Origin: SCUN01 sp964355365
Lineage (GTDB): Bacteria > Acidobacteriota > Vicinamibacteria > Vicinamibacterales > SCN-69-37
Length of the DNA: 12,021 bases
Reading direction: 5' to 3'
Assembly: GCA_964355365.1 (NCBI GenBank)
Contig: CAYHEX010000105.1
Location: forward strand, 1-12,021
Positions 4,753 to 12,021 of the stretch are shown here, piece by piece. The notes beneath the pieces were generated by a model, which saw only the letters and a program-made list of their open reading frames with translations, was not told the origin of the DNA and ran no database searches. The position numbers and the translations under genes were made by a program. Numbering within the stretch: position 1 is the stretch's first letter; each line of letters opens with the position of its first letter.

Positions 4753-7700
4753 CTACGCGTGCACGTCGAGGCGATGCACGGCCTCGACGACGATGTCGTC
4801 GACGGTGACTGAGCCGCCGTCGACGGCGCGGACGAGGTCCGCGCGCATGTCGTGTTCCCAGAAGCGATCGAGGTGCGCCGCGACTGCCGCCACCGCGTCG
4901 GCACTCGGGTCGGCCGCCCACTGACGCGCAATCTGATTCGCCATGCGCACAAGCGCGCCGAGCCGGTGCTCGTGGCTGCCATGCTCCACTGACGCGGCGC
5001 TGCGGCCCGGCAACACCTGCACCGCGGTCACTTTGTACTCCGGACAGTTGGTCGCCCAGTCGGAGAACTCGGTGGTCACGACGTTGGCGCCACTCTCGGG
5101 ATGATGGAACGTGGTGTAGACGACCCCGGGCGTGACGCGCGACGTGACGCGCGCGTGCATCACGGTCGCGCCCACACGGCTGGCCAGCGTCACTTCGTCG
5201 CCGTCCTTCACGCCGCGGTCCTCGGCGTCGATCGGATGCATCTCGAGCACGTCTTCGGGATGCCACAGCGTGTTCTCGGTCCGGCGCGTCTGCGCGCCGA
5301 CGTTGTACTGGCTGAGGATGCGCCCGGTGGTGAGCAGCAGCGGGAATCGGCGGTTCGATTTCTCGTCGGTGGGCACATACGGCGTCGGCGTGAACTTGCC
5401 CAGGCCGCGCACGAACTTCTCGCGATGCATGATCGGCGTGCCGAGCGGCTGCTGGTCGTTGCACGGCCACTGCACGGAGCCCACCGTGTCGAGGTAGGCG
5501 AACGAGACGCCCTTGAACGTGGGCGTGAGCTGCGCGATCTCGTCCATGATCTCGCTCGCGGCCGCATAGTGCATCGGATAGCCAAGCGCGTTGGCCAGGT
5601 CGCACACGACCTGCCACTCGGACTTACCGGTCTTCGAGCGCATGGCCGGACGCACACGATTGATGCGGCGCTCGGCGTTTGTGAACGTGCCGTCTTTCTC
5701 GAGGAACGACGTGCCGGGGAAGAACACGTGCGCGAACTTCGCGGTCTCGTTCACGAACAGGTCCTGCACGATCACGCATTCCATGGCGCGAAGCCCGGCC
5801 GTGACGTGAGCCGTGTTCGGGTCCGACTGCGCGATGTCCTCGCCCTGCACGAAGATGCCCTTGAAGTGGCCGTCCACCGCTGCGTCGAGCATGTTCGGAA
5901 TGCGGAGCCCGGGCTCGCGATCGATCGTGGCGCCCCACAGCTCTTCGAACATGTGGCGCGTGGCGTCGTTGCTGACGTGGCGATAGCCCGAGAGTTCGTG
6001 CGGGAACGAGCCCATGTCGCACGCGCCCTGCACGTTGTTCTGGCCGCGCAGCGGATTCACGCCCACGCCGTCGCGGCCCAGATTGCCGGTGGCCAGCGCC
6101 AGGTTCGCCATGCCCATGACCATCGTGGAGCCCTGGCTATGTTCGGTGACGCCGAGGCCGTAGTAGATGGCGCCGTTCCCGCCCGTGGCGTAGAGCCGCG
6201 CGGCCGCGCGCAGATCCGCAGCCGGCACGCCGGTGTGGACCTCCATCGCCTCAGGACTGTTCTCGGGCCGCGACACGAACTCGCGCCACGCGGCCGACTC
6301 GGCCGGCTCGCAACGCTCGGCCACAAACACTTCGTTGACGAGGCCTTCGGTCACGATGACATGCGCCAGCGCGTTGATGACCGCCACGTTCGTGCCGGGG
6401 CGCAGCTGAAGGAAATGGGACGCCTCCACATGCGCGCTGCGGACCAGATCGATGCGGCGCGGGTCGACGACGATGAGCTTGGCGCCCTCGCGCAGACGCT
6501 TCTTCATGCGCGACGCGAACACGGGATGCGCGTCGGTCGGATTCGCGCCGATCAGCAGAATGACGTCGGCGTATTCCACCGACTTGAAGTCCTGCGTGCC
6601 GGCCGACGTGCCGAACGCGTTACTCAGCCCGAAGCCCGTGGGCGAATGGCACACGCGCGCGCAGGTGTCGACGTTGTTGTTGCCGAACGCCGCGCGAATC
6701 ATCTTCTGCACGACGAACACTTCCTCGTTCGTGCAGCGCGAGGACGTGATGCCGCCGATCGAGGCCCGTCCGTGCCGCGCCTGAATGTCCTTGAGGCGCG
6801 CGGCTGCGAAGCCGATCGCCTCCTCCCACGTCACCGTCTTCCACGCGTCGTCGATCGACTCGCGGATCATCGGTGCGAGGACGCGATCGGGATGGCTGGC
6901 GTAGCCCCACGCGAAACGGCCCTTCACGCACGAGTGGCCCTCGTTGGCGCCGCCGTCTTTGTGCGGCTCCATCAGGACGACCTGCTCGCCCTGCATCTCG
7001 GCCTTGAACGAGCAGCCGACGCCGCAATAGGCGCACGTCGTGAGGACGGTCGAGCGCGGCTGACCGAATTCGATGACGGTGTTCTCGGTGAGCGTCGCGG
7101 TCGGACAGACCTGCACGCAGGCGCCGCACGACACGCACGGCGAGTCGAAGAAGTTGCCATTGGCGCCGGCCGCCACGCGCGAGTCGAAGCCCCGGCCTTC
7201 GATCGTGAGCGCAAACGTGCCCTGCACTTCCTCGCAGGCGCGCACGCAACGCGAACACACGATGCACTTCGACGAGTCGAAGGTGAAATACGGGTTCGAC
7301 GTGTCCTTGCTCAGATCGAGGTGATTCGCGCCGGCGTAGCCGTAGCGCACGTCGCGCAAGCCGACAGCGCCCGCCATGTCCTGCAATTCGCAGTCGCCGT
7401 TGGCGGCGCACGTGAGGCAGTCGAGCGGGTGGTCGCTGATGTACAGCTCCATCACGCCGCGGCGCAGGCGCTGCAATCTCGGTGTCTGCGTCTGCACCGA
7501 CATGCCGGCCGTCACCGGCGTCGTGCACGACGCGGGGGTGCCCTTCCGGCCCTCGATCTCGACGATGCAGAGGCGGCAGGAGCCGAAGGACTTCAGCGAA
7601 TCGGTGGCGCAGAGCTTCGGAATGTCGATGCCGCTCATCGCGGCGGCGCGCATCACCGACGTGCCGTCCGGCACCGTCACCGTTTGTCCGTCAATCGTCA

Positions 7701-7779
7701 GTTGCACCACGGACGGCGCGGCGTCGCGAGTGGATCCGGCCGGCGCCGGCGTTCCGAGGTCACGCTCTTTGAGTCTCAC
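4753..7779 (-). CDS. fdsA: NAD-linked formate dehydrogenase alpha subunit, FdsA fused to FdsD
   Basis: The 1008-aa catalytic subunit oxidises formate to CO2 (or the reverse) at a bis-MGD molybdenum or tungsten site. In order it has a [2Fe-2S] ferredoxin domain (C57, C68, C71, C85), a His-Cys [4Fe-4S] site (H117, C121, C124, C130), two [4Fe-4S] sites (C172/175/178/182 and C215/218/221/225) and the [4Fe-4S] of the molybdopterin domain (C249, C252, C256, C284). The molybdopterin core follows, with RVCHSPTGFG; C377 is the metal ligand (cysteine, not selenocysteine) and H378 sits beside it. After the usual FdsA end (PEYKVTAVQVLPG) come about 69 residues (940-1008, ALVRMANQIARQW...HLDRFWEHDMRADL) that resemble the delta subunit FdsD. 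The start is GTG 7779, overlapping the previous stop as GTGA; the frame further upstream is antisense noise. Confidence 0.96.
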   Translation of the reverse strand: MRLKERDLGTPAPAGSTRDAAPSVVQLTIDGQTVTVPDGTSVMRAAAMSGIDIPKLCATDSLKSFGSCRLCIVEIEGRKGTPASCTTPVTAGMSVQTQTPRLQRLRRGVMELYISDHPLDCLTCAANGDCELQDMAGAVGLRDVRYGYAGANHLDLSKDTSNPYFTFDSSKCIVCSRCVRACEEVQGTFALTIEGRGFDSRVAAGANGNFFDSPCVSCGACVQVCPTATLTENTVIEFGQPRSTVLTTCAYCGVGCSFKAEMQGEQVVLMEPHKDGGANEGHSCVKGRFAWGYASHPDRVLAPMIRESIDDAWKTVTWEEAIGFAAARLKDIQARHGRASIGGITSSRCTNEEVFVVQKMIRAAFGNNNVDTCARVCHSPTGFGLSNAFGTSAGTQDFKSVEYADVILLIGANPTDAHPVFASRMKKRLREGAKLIVVDPRRIDLVRSAHVEASHFLQLRPGTNVAVINALAHVIVTEGLVNEVFVAERCEPAESAAWREFVSRPENSPEAMEVHTGVPAADLRAAARLYATGGNGAIYYGLGVTEHSQGSTMVMGMANLALATGNLGRDGVGVNPLRGQNNVQGACDMGSFPHELSGYRHVSNDATRHMFEELWGATIDREPGLRIPNMLDAAVDGHFKGIFVQGEDIAQSDPNTAHVTAGLRAMECVIVQDLFVNETAKFAHVFFPGTSFLEKDGTFTNAERRINRVRPAMRSKTGKSEWQVVCDLANALGYPMHYAAASEIMDEIAQLTPTFKGVSFAYLDTVGSVQWPCNDQQPLGTPIMHREKFVRGLGKFTPTPYVPTDEKSNRRFPLLLTTGRILSQYNVGAQTRRTENTLWHPEDVLEMHPIDAEDRGVKDGDEVTLASRVGATVMHARVTSRVTPGVVYTTFHHPESGANVVTTEFSDWATNCPEYKVTAVQVLPGRSAASVEHGSHEHRLGALVRMANQIARQWAADPSADAVAAVAAHLDRFWEHDMRADLVRAVDGGSVTVDDIVVEAVHRLDVHA

Positions 7780-9797
7780 GCGCGATCTCCCTGCTTGGGC
7801 TGAAAGTCTTCGGTGAAGTGGGTCAGCGCGCTGCGCACCGGCAGCGGCGTGAGGCCGCCCATGGCGCACAGCGAGCCGTCGGTCATGACCTCGCAGAGGT
7901 CGAGCAACAGCGCAACATTCGCGTCGCGATCCTCGCCGGCGATGATCTTGTCGATCACCTCGACGCCGCGCGTGCTGCCGAGCCGGCACGGCGTGCACTT
8001 GCCGCAACTCTCGATCGCGCAGAACTCCATGGCGAATCGCGCCTGCGCGGCCATGTCGACGGTGTCGTCGAACACGACGATGCCGCCGTGGCCGACCAGC
8101 GCATCCGCCGCGGCGAACGCTTCGTAGTCGAGCGGCAGGTGCAGCTGTTCTTTCGGTAGATACGACCCGAGCGGGCCGCCGACCTGAATCGCACGAACCG
8201 GCCGGCCGCTGGCCGTGCCGCCGCCGAGATCGTTCACGAGTTCGCCGAGGGTCACGCCGAACGCGGTTTCGATGATGCCGCCGTGTTTCAGGTTGCCGGC
8301 GAGCTGGAATACCTGCGTGCCGCGGCTACGGCCCGTGCCGAGCGCCGCGTATTTCGCCGCGCCGCCTTCCACGAGCAGCGCCGGCACCGTGGCCAGACTG
8401 AGCACGTTGTTGACGACGGTGGGCTTGCCGAAGAGACCTTCGAGCGCTGGCAGCGGCGGCTTGGCGCGCACGACGCCGCGTTTGCCTTCCAGACTCTCGA
8501 GCAGCGACGTCTCTTCGCCGCAGATGTAGGCTCCGGCGCCGACGCGCACGTGCACGCGGAATGCGAATCCGCTGCCGAGCACGTCACTGCCGAGCCAGCC
8601 GCACTGTTCCGCGGCCTCGATGGCGGCGTTCAGCGCCTCAACCGCGTCCGGATACTCGCTGCGCACGTAGATGTAGCCTTCGTGCGCGCCCACCGCGATG
8701 CCGGCGATGGTCATGCCTTCGAGCAGCATGAACGGGTCGCCTTCCATGAGCATGCGATCGGCAAAGGTGCCGCTGTCGCCCTCGTCGGCGTTACAGACGA
8801 TGTACTTCACGGGCCCGGGCGCGCCGAGCACGGTCTTCCACTTGATGCCGGTCGGAAACGCCGCGCCGCCGCGACCGCGCAGGCCGCTGTCGGTCACTTC
8901 CTTCACCACATCCGCCGGCGCCATCGTCAACGCACGCCGTAGACCCACCATGCCGCCGTGGGCTTCGTAGTCGGCAGCCGAACGGGGATCCACAACGCCG
9001 ACGCGCTGGAACGTGATGCGCTGCTGGCGCTTCATCCACGGCAGCTCGCTCGTCTTGCCGAGACGCAGCGCATGCGCGCCGCCGGTCAGCAGCCCGGCCG
9101 CCAGCAGACTGGGCACGTCATCGGCGCGGACGGGACCGTAGGCGATGCGTCCCTCGGCGGTCTCGACTTCGATCATCGGCTCGAGCCACAACATGCCCCA
9201 CGAGCCATTGCGCACAACACGCACGCCGGCTGTTTTCGCAAGGGCCATGGCGACGTAGTCCGCCCCCGCGCTGCGCGATGCCGCATCACGCGGCACATAC
9301 ACGGTGACGCCCGCGCCGCCGGTGTTGACGACGTCGGCCGCCACGACGCGACGCGCCGCTGCGGCTTTGATCGCATGATCGATGCCGGCGACCGTGACGC
9401 CGCCCATCAGGTGGTCGTCGATCGCAATCGCCGGTCCGAGCGCGCAGTTGCCGAGGCAGAACACCTCGTCGACCTCAACGGCCTGACCGCGCGCGGCCAC
9501 CTGGGCGCGGTCCCAGACGGCGTGACCGCCGCGCGCCTGGCAGGCTTCGCCGCGGCACACTTTAACGATGGGTCCGGCGGGCGGCGTGGTCTGAAAGTCT
9601 TTGTAGAAAGAAATGACGCCGTGGATCTCGGCGGTCGTGACGTTGAACACATCGGCGAGGAAGGGAATGAGGTCGCGGTCGATGTAGCCCGCTCGATGTT
9701 GCAGCGCATGAAGCGCGGGCAACAAACCACCGGGCACCGCGGCAAAGCCGCGCACGACATCTTCCAGACTGGCTGCGTTTGCCTGACTCGACACCAC
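7776..9797 (-). CDS. fdsB: Formate dehydrogenase beta subunit, FdsG-FdsB (NuoE-NuoF) fusion
   Basis: A 673-aa diaphorase subunit that passes electrons from the alpha subunit to NAD+. Residues 1-150 are a NuoE/FdsG-like thioredoxin-fold [2Fe-2S] domain (C81, C86, C114, C118). Residues about 163-245 are a cluster-less thioredoxin-like domain as in FdsB. Residues about 285-600 are the NuoF-like FMN/NADH domain, with GLRGRGGAAFPTGIKW (305-320), CNADEGDSGTF (335-345) and GAGAYICGEETSLLESLEG (420-438). The C-terminal [4Fe-4S] site is ESCGKCTPCRLG with C598, C601, C604 and C644. A fused NuoE-NuoF beta subunit is also known from the Methylorubrum extorquens FDH1 enzyme. The start is GTG 9797 or the adjacent GTG 9794. 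No Shine-Dalgarno sequence is close; TACAAT lies just upstream. The stop overlaps the fdsA start by 4 bases. Confidence 0.96.
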   Translation of the reverse strand: MVSSQANAASLEDVVRGFAAVPGGLLPALHALQHRAGYIDRDLIPFLADVFNVTTAEIHGVISFYKDFQTTPPAGPIVKVCRGEACQARGGHAVWDRAQVAARGQAVEVDEVFCLGNCALGPAIAIDDHLMGGVTVAGIDHAIKAAAARRVVAADVVNTGGAGVTVYVPRDAASRSAGADYVAMALAKTAGVRVVRNGSWGMLWLEPMIEVETAEGRIAYGPVRADDVPSLLAAGLLTGGAHALRLGKTSELPWMKRQQRITFQRVGVVDPRSAADYEAHGGMVGLRRALTMAPADVVKEVTDSGLRGRGGAAFPTGIKWKTVLGAPGPVKYIVCNADEGDSGTFADRMLMEGDPFMLLEGMTIAGIAVGAHEGYIYVRSEYPDAVEALNAAIEAAEQCGWLGSDVLGSGFAFRVHVRVGAGAYICGEETSLLESLEGKRGVVRAKPPLPALEGLFGKPTVVNNVLSLATVPALLVEGGAAKYAALGTGRSRGTQVFQLAGNLKHGGIIETAFGVTLGELVNDLGGGTASGRPVRAIQVGGPLGSYLPKEQLHLPLDYEAFAAADALVGHGGIVVFDDTVDMAAQARFAMEFCAIESCGKCTPCRLGSTRGVEVIDKIIAGEDRDANVALLLDLCEVMTDGSLCAMGGLTPLPVRSALTHFTEDFQPKQGDRA

Positions 9798-9800
9798 TGA

Positions 9801-9806
9801 ATTGTA
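9801..9806 (-). promoter_or_regulatory. Candidate -10 box of the formate dehydrogenase operon
   Basis: TACAAT on the minus strand ends four bases before GTG 9797. A start site 6-7 bases downstream would fall on the tandem GTG GTG (9797-9792), implying a leaderless mRNA. This would explain the missing Shine-Dalgarno sequence. No good -35 box is found at normal spacing (TTGGCA lies only 14 bases away), so this is tentative. Confidence 0.3.
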
Positions 9807-9819
9807 ACTAATTCGTCCC

Positions 9820-9848
9820 TTGCCAATGCCGCGGCCTCAGGGTTAAAT
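9820..9848 (+). promoter_or_regulatory. Sigma70-type promoter of the propeller/lipoprotein operon
   Basis: TTGCCA (9820-9825) and TTAAAT (9843-9848) are spaced by 17 bases, 48 bases upstream of the ATG at 9896. Five of six -35 positions and four of six -10 positions match consensus. It lies in the 98-base divergent region shared with the formate dehydrogenase operon. Confidence 0.6.
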
Positions 9849-9895
9849 ACGTTCACTTCCACAATCTGTCGGTTTGTTGTTTCTGAGGGGGTTCC

Positions 9896-10978
9896 ATGCG
9901 TCTGTCCGTCTGTAAGCTCGCGGTCGTTCTCGCCTTCGCGGCGTCCACGTCTGCCGTGTCGGTCGCCGCCCTGCCGGCGATCGCCACCGGTCCGTCACTC
10001 ACCTCCATCGGCGCCTTGACGTTCGGGGCCGACGGCACGCTGTTCGCCGCCGACCCGATGGCGGCCACGATCTATGCGATCACCGTCGGCGCGGGATCCG
10101 GCGTGGCCGGCACTGGCGACGTCGCGGCGCTCGATCAGACTCTTGCGGCGCTGGCGGGCACCGACGCCGCCGGCATCGCCATCAAAGACATCGCCGTCGA
10201 ACCGAAGTCTCGCAACACGTTTGTGTCGATCATGCGCGGCACAGGCGCGGCGGCGCAGCCGGCTCTGGCGCGCATCGACGGCAAAGGCGCCGTTGAACTC
10301 GTGGCCCTCGACACACTGGCGTTCACGAGCGTCACGCTGCCGAACCCGCCCGCGGTGCAGACGACCGGGCGCAACAACCGTTCGCAGTCGATCACGCGCA
10401 TGGCGCTCGTCGACGGCAAGCTCTACGTGACGGGCCTTTCGAACGAGGAGTTCTCGTCGAAATTCTGGGGGATTCCGTATCCGTTCGCGAAGGCGGACCA
10501 GGGCACGAGCGTCGAAATCTGGCACACGTCGCACGCGCGCTTCGAAACCAACGCGCCGATCCTCTCGTTCGTCACCAACAAGGTCAACGGCCAGACGAAC
10601 TTCATCGCCGGCTACACCTGCACGCCGCTCGTGCGCTTTCCGGCCACCGACCTCAAGCCGGGCGCGAAGGTGATGGGCACGACGATCGCCGAACTCGGCG
10701 CGGGCAACCAGCCGATCGACATGGTGCTCTACAAGAAGGACGGCCGCGAATTCGTGTTGATGGCCAACACGCGGCACGGTGTGCTGAAGATCGCTACCGA
10801 CGGCTTCGCGACCGCGCCCGGCCTCAAGGACCCGGTTCCGGGCACGGCCGGCGTACCGGCGGAGAAGATCACGTCGGTCGACAGCGTGACGCAGCTCGAT
10901 CTGCTCGACGCCACCCATTCGGTGATGCTGATGAAGACCTCGGCCGGGATGGCGCTCAAGGCGGTGGTGCTGCCATAG
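9896..10978 (+). CDS. Secreted hypothetical protein, beta-propeller-like
   Basis: A 360-aa exported protein. Residues 1-26 form a Sec signal peptide (MRLSVCKLAVVLAFAASTSA, then VSVAA-LP). The mature part has repeated stretches of the NHL/propeller type: IGALTFGADGTLFAADPMAA, GIAIKDIAVEPKSRNTFVS, ITRMALVDGKLYVTGLSNEE, PIDMVLYKKDGREFVLMANT and GVLKIATDGF. A propeller fold is my inference from these strand-turn repeats; no catalytic motif is visible. The start ATG 9896 has GAGGGGG five bases upstream. It is the first gene of a plus-strand unit; the downstream lipoprotein overlaps its TAG stop. The pairing suggests an envelope function, but neither protein is one I can name. Confidence 0.85.
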   Translation: MRLSVCKLAVVLAFAASTSAVSVAALPAIATGPSLTSIGALTFGADGTLFAADPMAATIYAITVGAGSGVAGTGDVAALDQTLAALAGTDAAGIAIKDIAVEPKSRNTFVSIMRGTGAAAQPALARIDGKGAVELVALDTLAFTSVTLPNPPAVQTTGRNNRSQSITRMALVDGKLYVTGLSNEEFSSKFWGIPYPFAKADQGTSVEIWHTSHARFETNAPILSFVTNKVNGQTNFIAGYTCTPLVRFPATDLKPGAKVMGTTIAELGAGNQPIDMVLYKKDGREFVLMANTRHGVLKIATDGFATAPGLKDPVPGTAGVPAEKITSVDSVTQLDLLDATHSVMLMKTSAGMALKAVVLP

Positions 10979-12021
10979 CGCGCCGCCTCGTCACACTCGT
11001 CGCGCCGGTCCTCCTGATTCTTGCGGGATGCGGCCAGCGCGGCGGGCCGCTCGTCGTGTCGCTCGTGACGCCGGCGCCTCCCGCGCCGGCGTTCGTGTCT
11101 GTGGCTGGACTCTCCGCCTCGGAGCGGTCGTCACTCGCGGCCACGTCGCTCGATCGCGCCGGCTGGCAACGCGTGCTGGCCGTGCGCGTCGAAGGCGCGA
11201 GCGCCGACGCGCCCGCGATGGCCGGCCGGTACGACGCGGCCGGCGCCGCGCTGACGTTCACACCTTCCTTCCCGCTCGATCCCGGTCGCCGCTACAGGGT
11301 GACGCTCGATCCCGGCGCACTCCGGCCGGCTCGCGCCGAGGCCGCGATCACCACCGTGGTCTCACTACCAGCGCCGGCACCCTCGCCCGCTACGACGGTG
11401 ACGCGCGTGTGGCCATCGGCCGACGTGCTGCCGGAGAACCTGCTGCGCATGTACCTGGAGTTCTCGGCGCCCATGGCGCGTCAACACGGTCGCGACTTCC
11501 TCACGTTGCTGGACGAGCAGGGTCGCGAAGTGACGGACGCCTTTCTGGCGCTCGATGTGGACTTCTGGAGTCCGGACGGGCGCCGCTACACGGTGCTGCT
11601 CGATCCGGGGCGCGTAAAGCGCGGCATCCTGCCGAACGATCAGTTCGGCCGCGCACTGAAACCCGGACGTCGCTATCGCATCGTCGTGAGCCCCGAGTGG
11701 CGCGACGGACACGGCCAGCGGCTCGCGTCAGGCTTCGTGCACGCGTTCAGCGTGGGCCCCGCCGACATGCGGCCGCTCACAACCACCGCATGGCGAATCA
11801 CCGCTCCACGGGCCGGCACCACAGAGCCCCTGGTGGCGACGTTCCCGAGCCCGCTCGATCACGGACTGCTCAATCGCGCGCTCGGCGTCGCGCGGCGCGC
11901 CTCAACCACGCCGCTCGACGGCCGCATCGACATCGGCGATCACGAGACGAGCTGGCGATTCACGCCGGCGTCGGCCTGGACGGCCGGCGACTACGACCTC
12001 GTGGTGCTGGCGATTCTGGAA
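10975..12021 (+). CDS. Ig-like-domain lipoprotein (3' truncated by window edge), apparent ATA start
   Basis: This frame is open from 10975 to the right edge (349 codons). It begins with a textbook lipoprotein signal, ARRLVTLVAPVLLILAGC, with lipobox LAGC (cysteine at residue 19), so the mature protein is lipid-anchored. At least two related Ig-like domains follow. The first contains LTFTPSFPLDPGRRYRVTLD and the second LEFSAPMARQHGRDF and FWSPDGRRYTVLLDPG; a third appears to begin near the edge (WRFTPASAWTAGDYDLVVLA). No ATG, GTG or TTG precedes the signal peptide in frame. The codon at the expected start is ATA (10975-10977), overlapping the previous TAG as ATAG, with AAGGCGG (10958-10964) upstream. 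Either ATA is the initiator or a base has changed. The neighbour is the secreted propeller-like protein. Confidence 0.85.
   Translation, partial: MARRLVTLVAPVLLILAGCGQRGGPLVVSLVTPAPPAPAFVSVAGLSASERSSLAATSLDRAGWQRVLAVRVEGASADAPAMAGRYDAAGAALTFTPSFPLDPGRRYRVTLDPGALRPARAEAAITTVVSLPAPAPSPATTVTRVWPSADVLPENLLRMYLEFSAPMARQHGRDFLTLLDEQGREVTDAFLALDVDFWSPDGRRYTVLLDPGRVKRGILPNDQFGRALKPGRRYRIVVSPEWRDGHGQRLASGFVHAFSVGPADMRPLTTTAWRITAPRAGTTEPLVATFPSPLDHGLLNRALGVARRASTTPLDGRIDIGDHETSWRFTPASAWTAGDYDLVVLAILE

Noticed and set aside
4746..4982. N-terminal extension of the GNAT protein
   Set aside because: These codons lie inside fdsA in another frame and are Ser/Arg/Thr-rich. The domain begins after GTG 4745.
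5101..7803. 900-codon open frame on the plus strand opposite fdsA
   Set aside because: It is antisense to a gene with unmistakable cluster motifs. Its Arg/His/Ala-rich composition is typical of a GC-rich shadow frame.

Overview
The window is GC-rich bacterial chromosomal DNA with compact operons and no mobile element, tRNA or rRNA. Gene content (an E. coli-type ArgG, a two-polypeptide NAD-linked formate dehydrogenase, secreted Ig-like and propeller-like proteins) and codon style suggest an Acidobacteriota-like soil or sediment lineage, possibly Vicinamibacteria. That assignment is inference, with no marker gene behind it.

Layout. The 3' end of argG (+) enters at the left edge and ends in a terminator hairpin. 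Three 40-bp-period copies of a related palindrome follow and run into the stop codon of a convergent SPFH/Band 7 membrane-protein gene (-, 640-1560). The 5' leader of that gene (1574-1727, -) is a well-preserved c-di-AMP (ydaO-yuaA) riboswitch, and its P6 loop is complementary to the gene's Shine-Dalgarno sequence. Upstream on the same strand is a soluble 408-aa protein I do not recognise (1784-3010). The next stretch (3011-3357) has a hairpin-rich leader and a small membrane-protein-like ORF that is interrupted by a frameshift and overlaps the start of an RNA polymerase omega-like gene (rpoZ, 3358-3576). A terminator follows, then a small membrane-protein gene with a frameshift near its 3' end (3709-4255).

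The centre is a minus-strand operon read from 9797 down to 4239. It encodes a FdsG-FdsB fusion (NADH/FMN-binding diaphorase half), an overlapping FdsA-FdsD fusion (molybdenum/tungsten formate dehydrogenase catalytic subunit) and a spermidine-acetyltransferase-like GNAT protein. Together the first two should form a soluble complex oxidising formate to CO2 with NAD+, or the reverse. Electrons would pass from the bis-MGD site through a chain of Fe-S clusters to FMN.

Divergent from it, behind a good sigma70-type promoter, is a secreted propeller-like protein (9896-10978). It is followed by an Ig-like-domain lipoprotein that appears to start at an ATA codon overlapping the previous stop and runs off the right edge.

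The main points of interest are the c-di-AMP riboswitch controlling an SPFH protein, stop codons embedded in covarying hairpin repeats, the double subunit fusion in the formate dehydrogenase, and the apparent ATA start of the lipoprotein.
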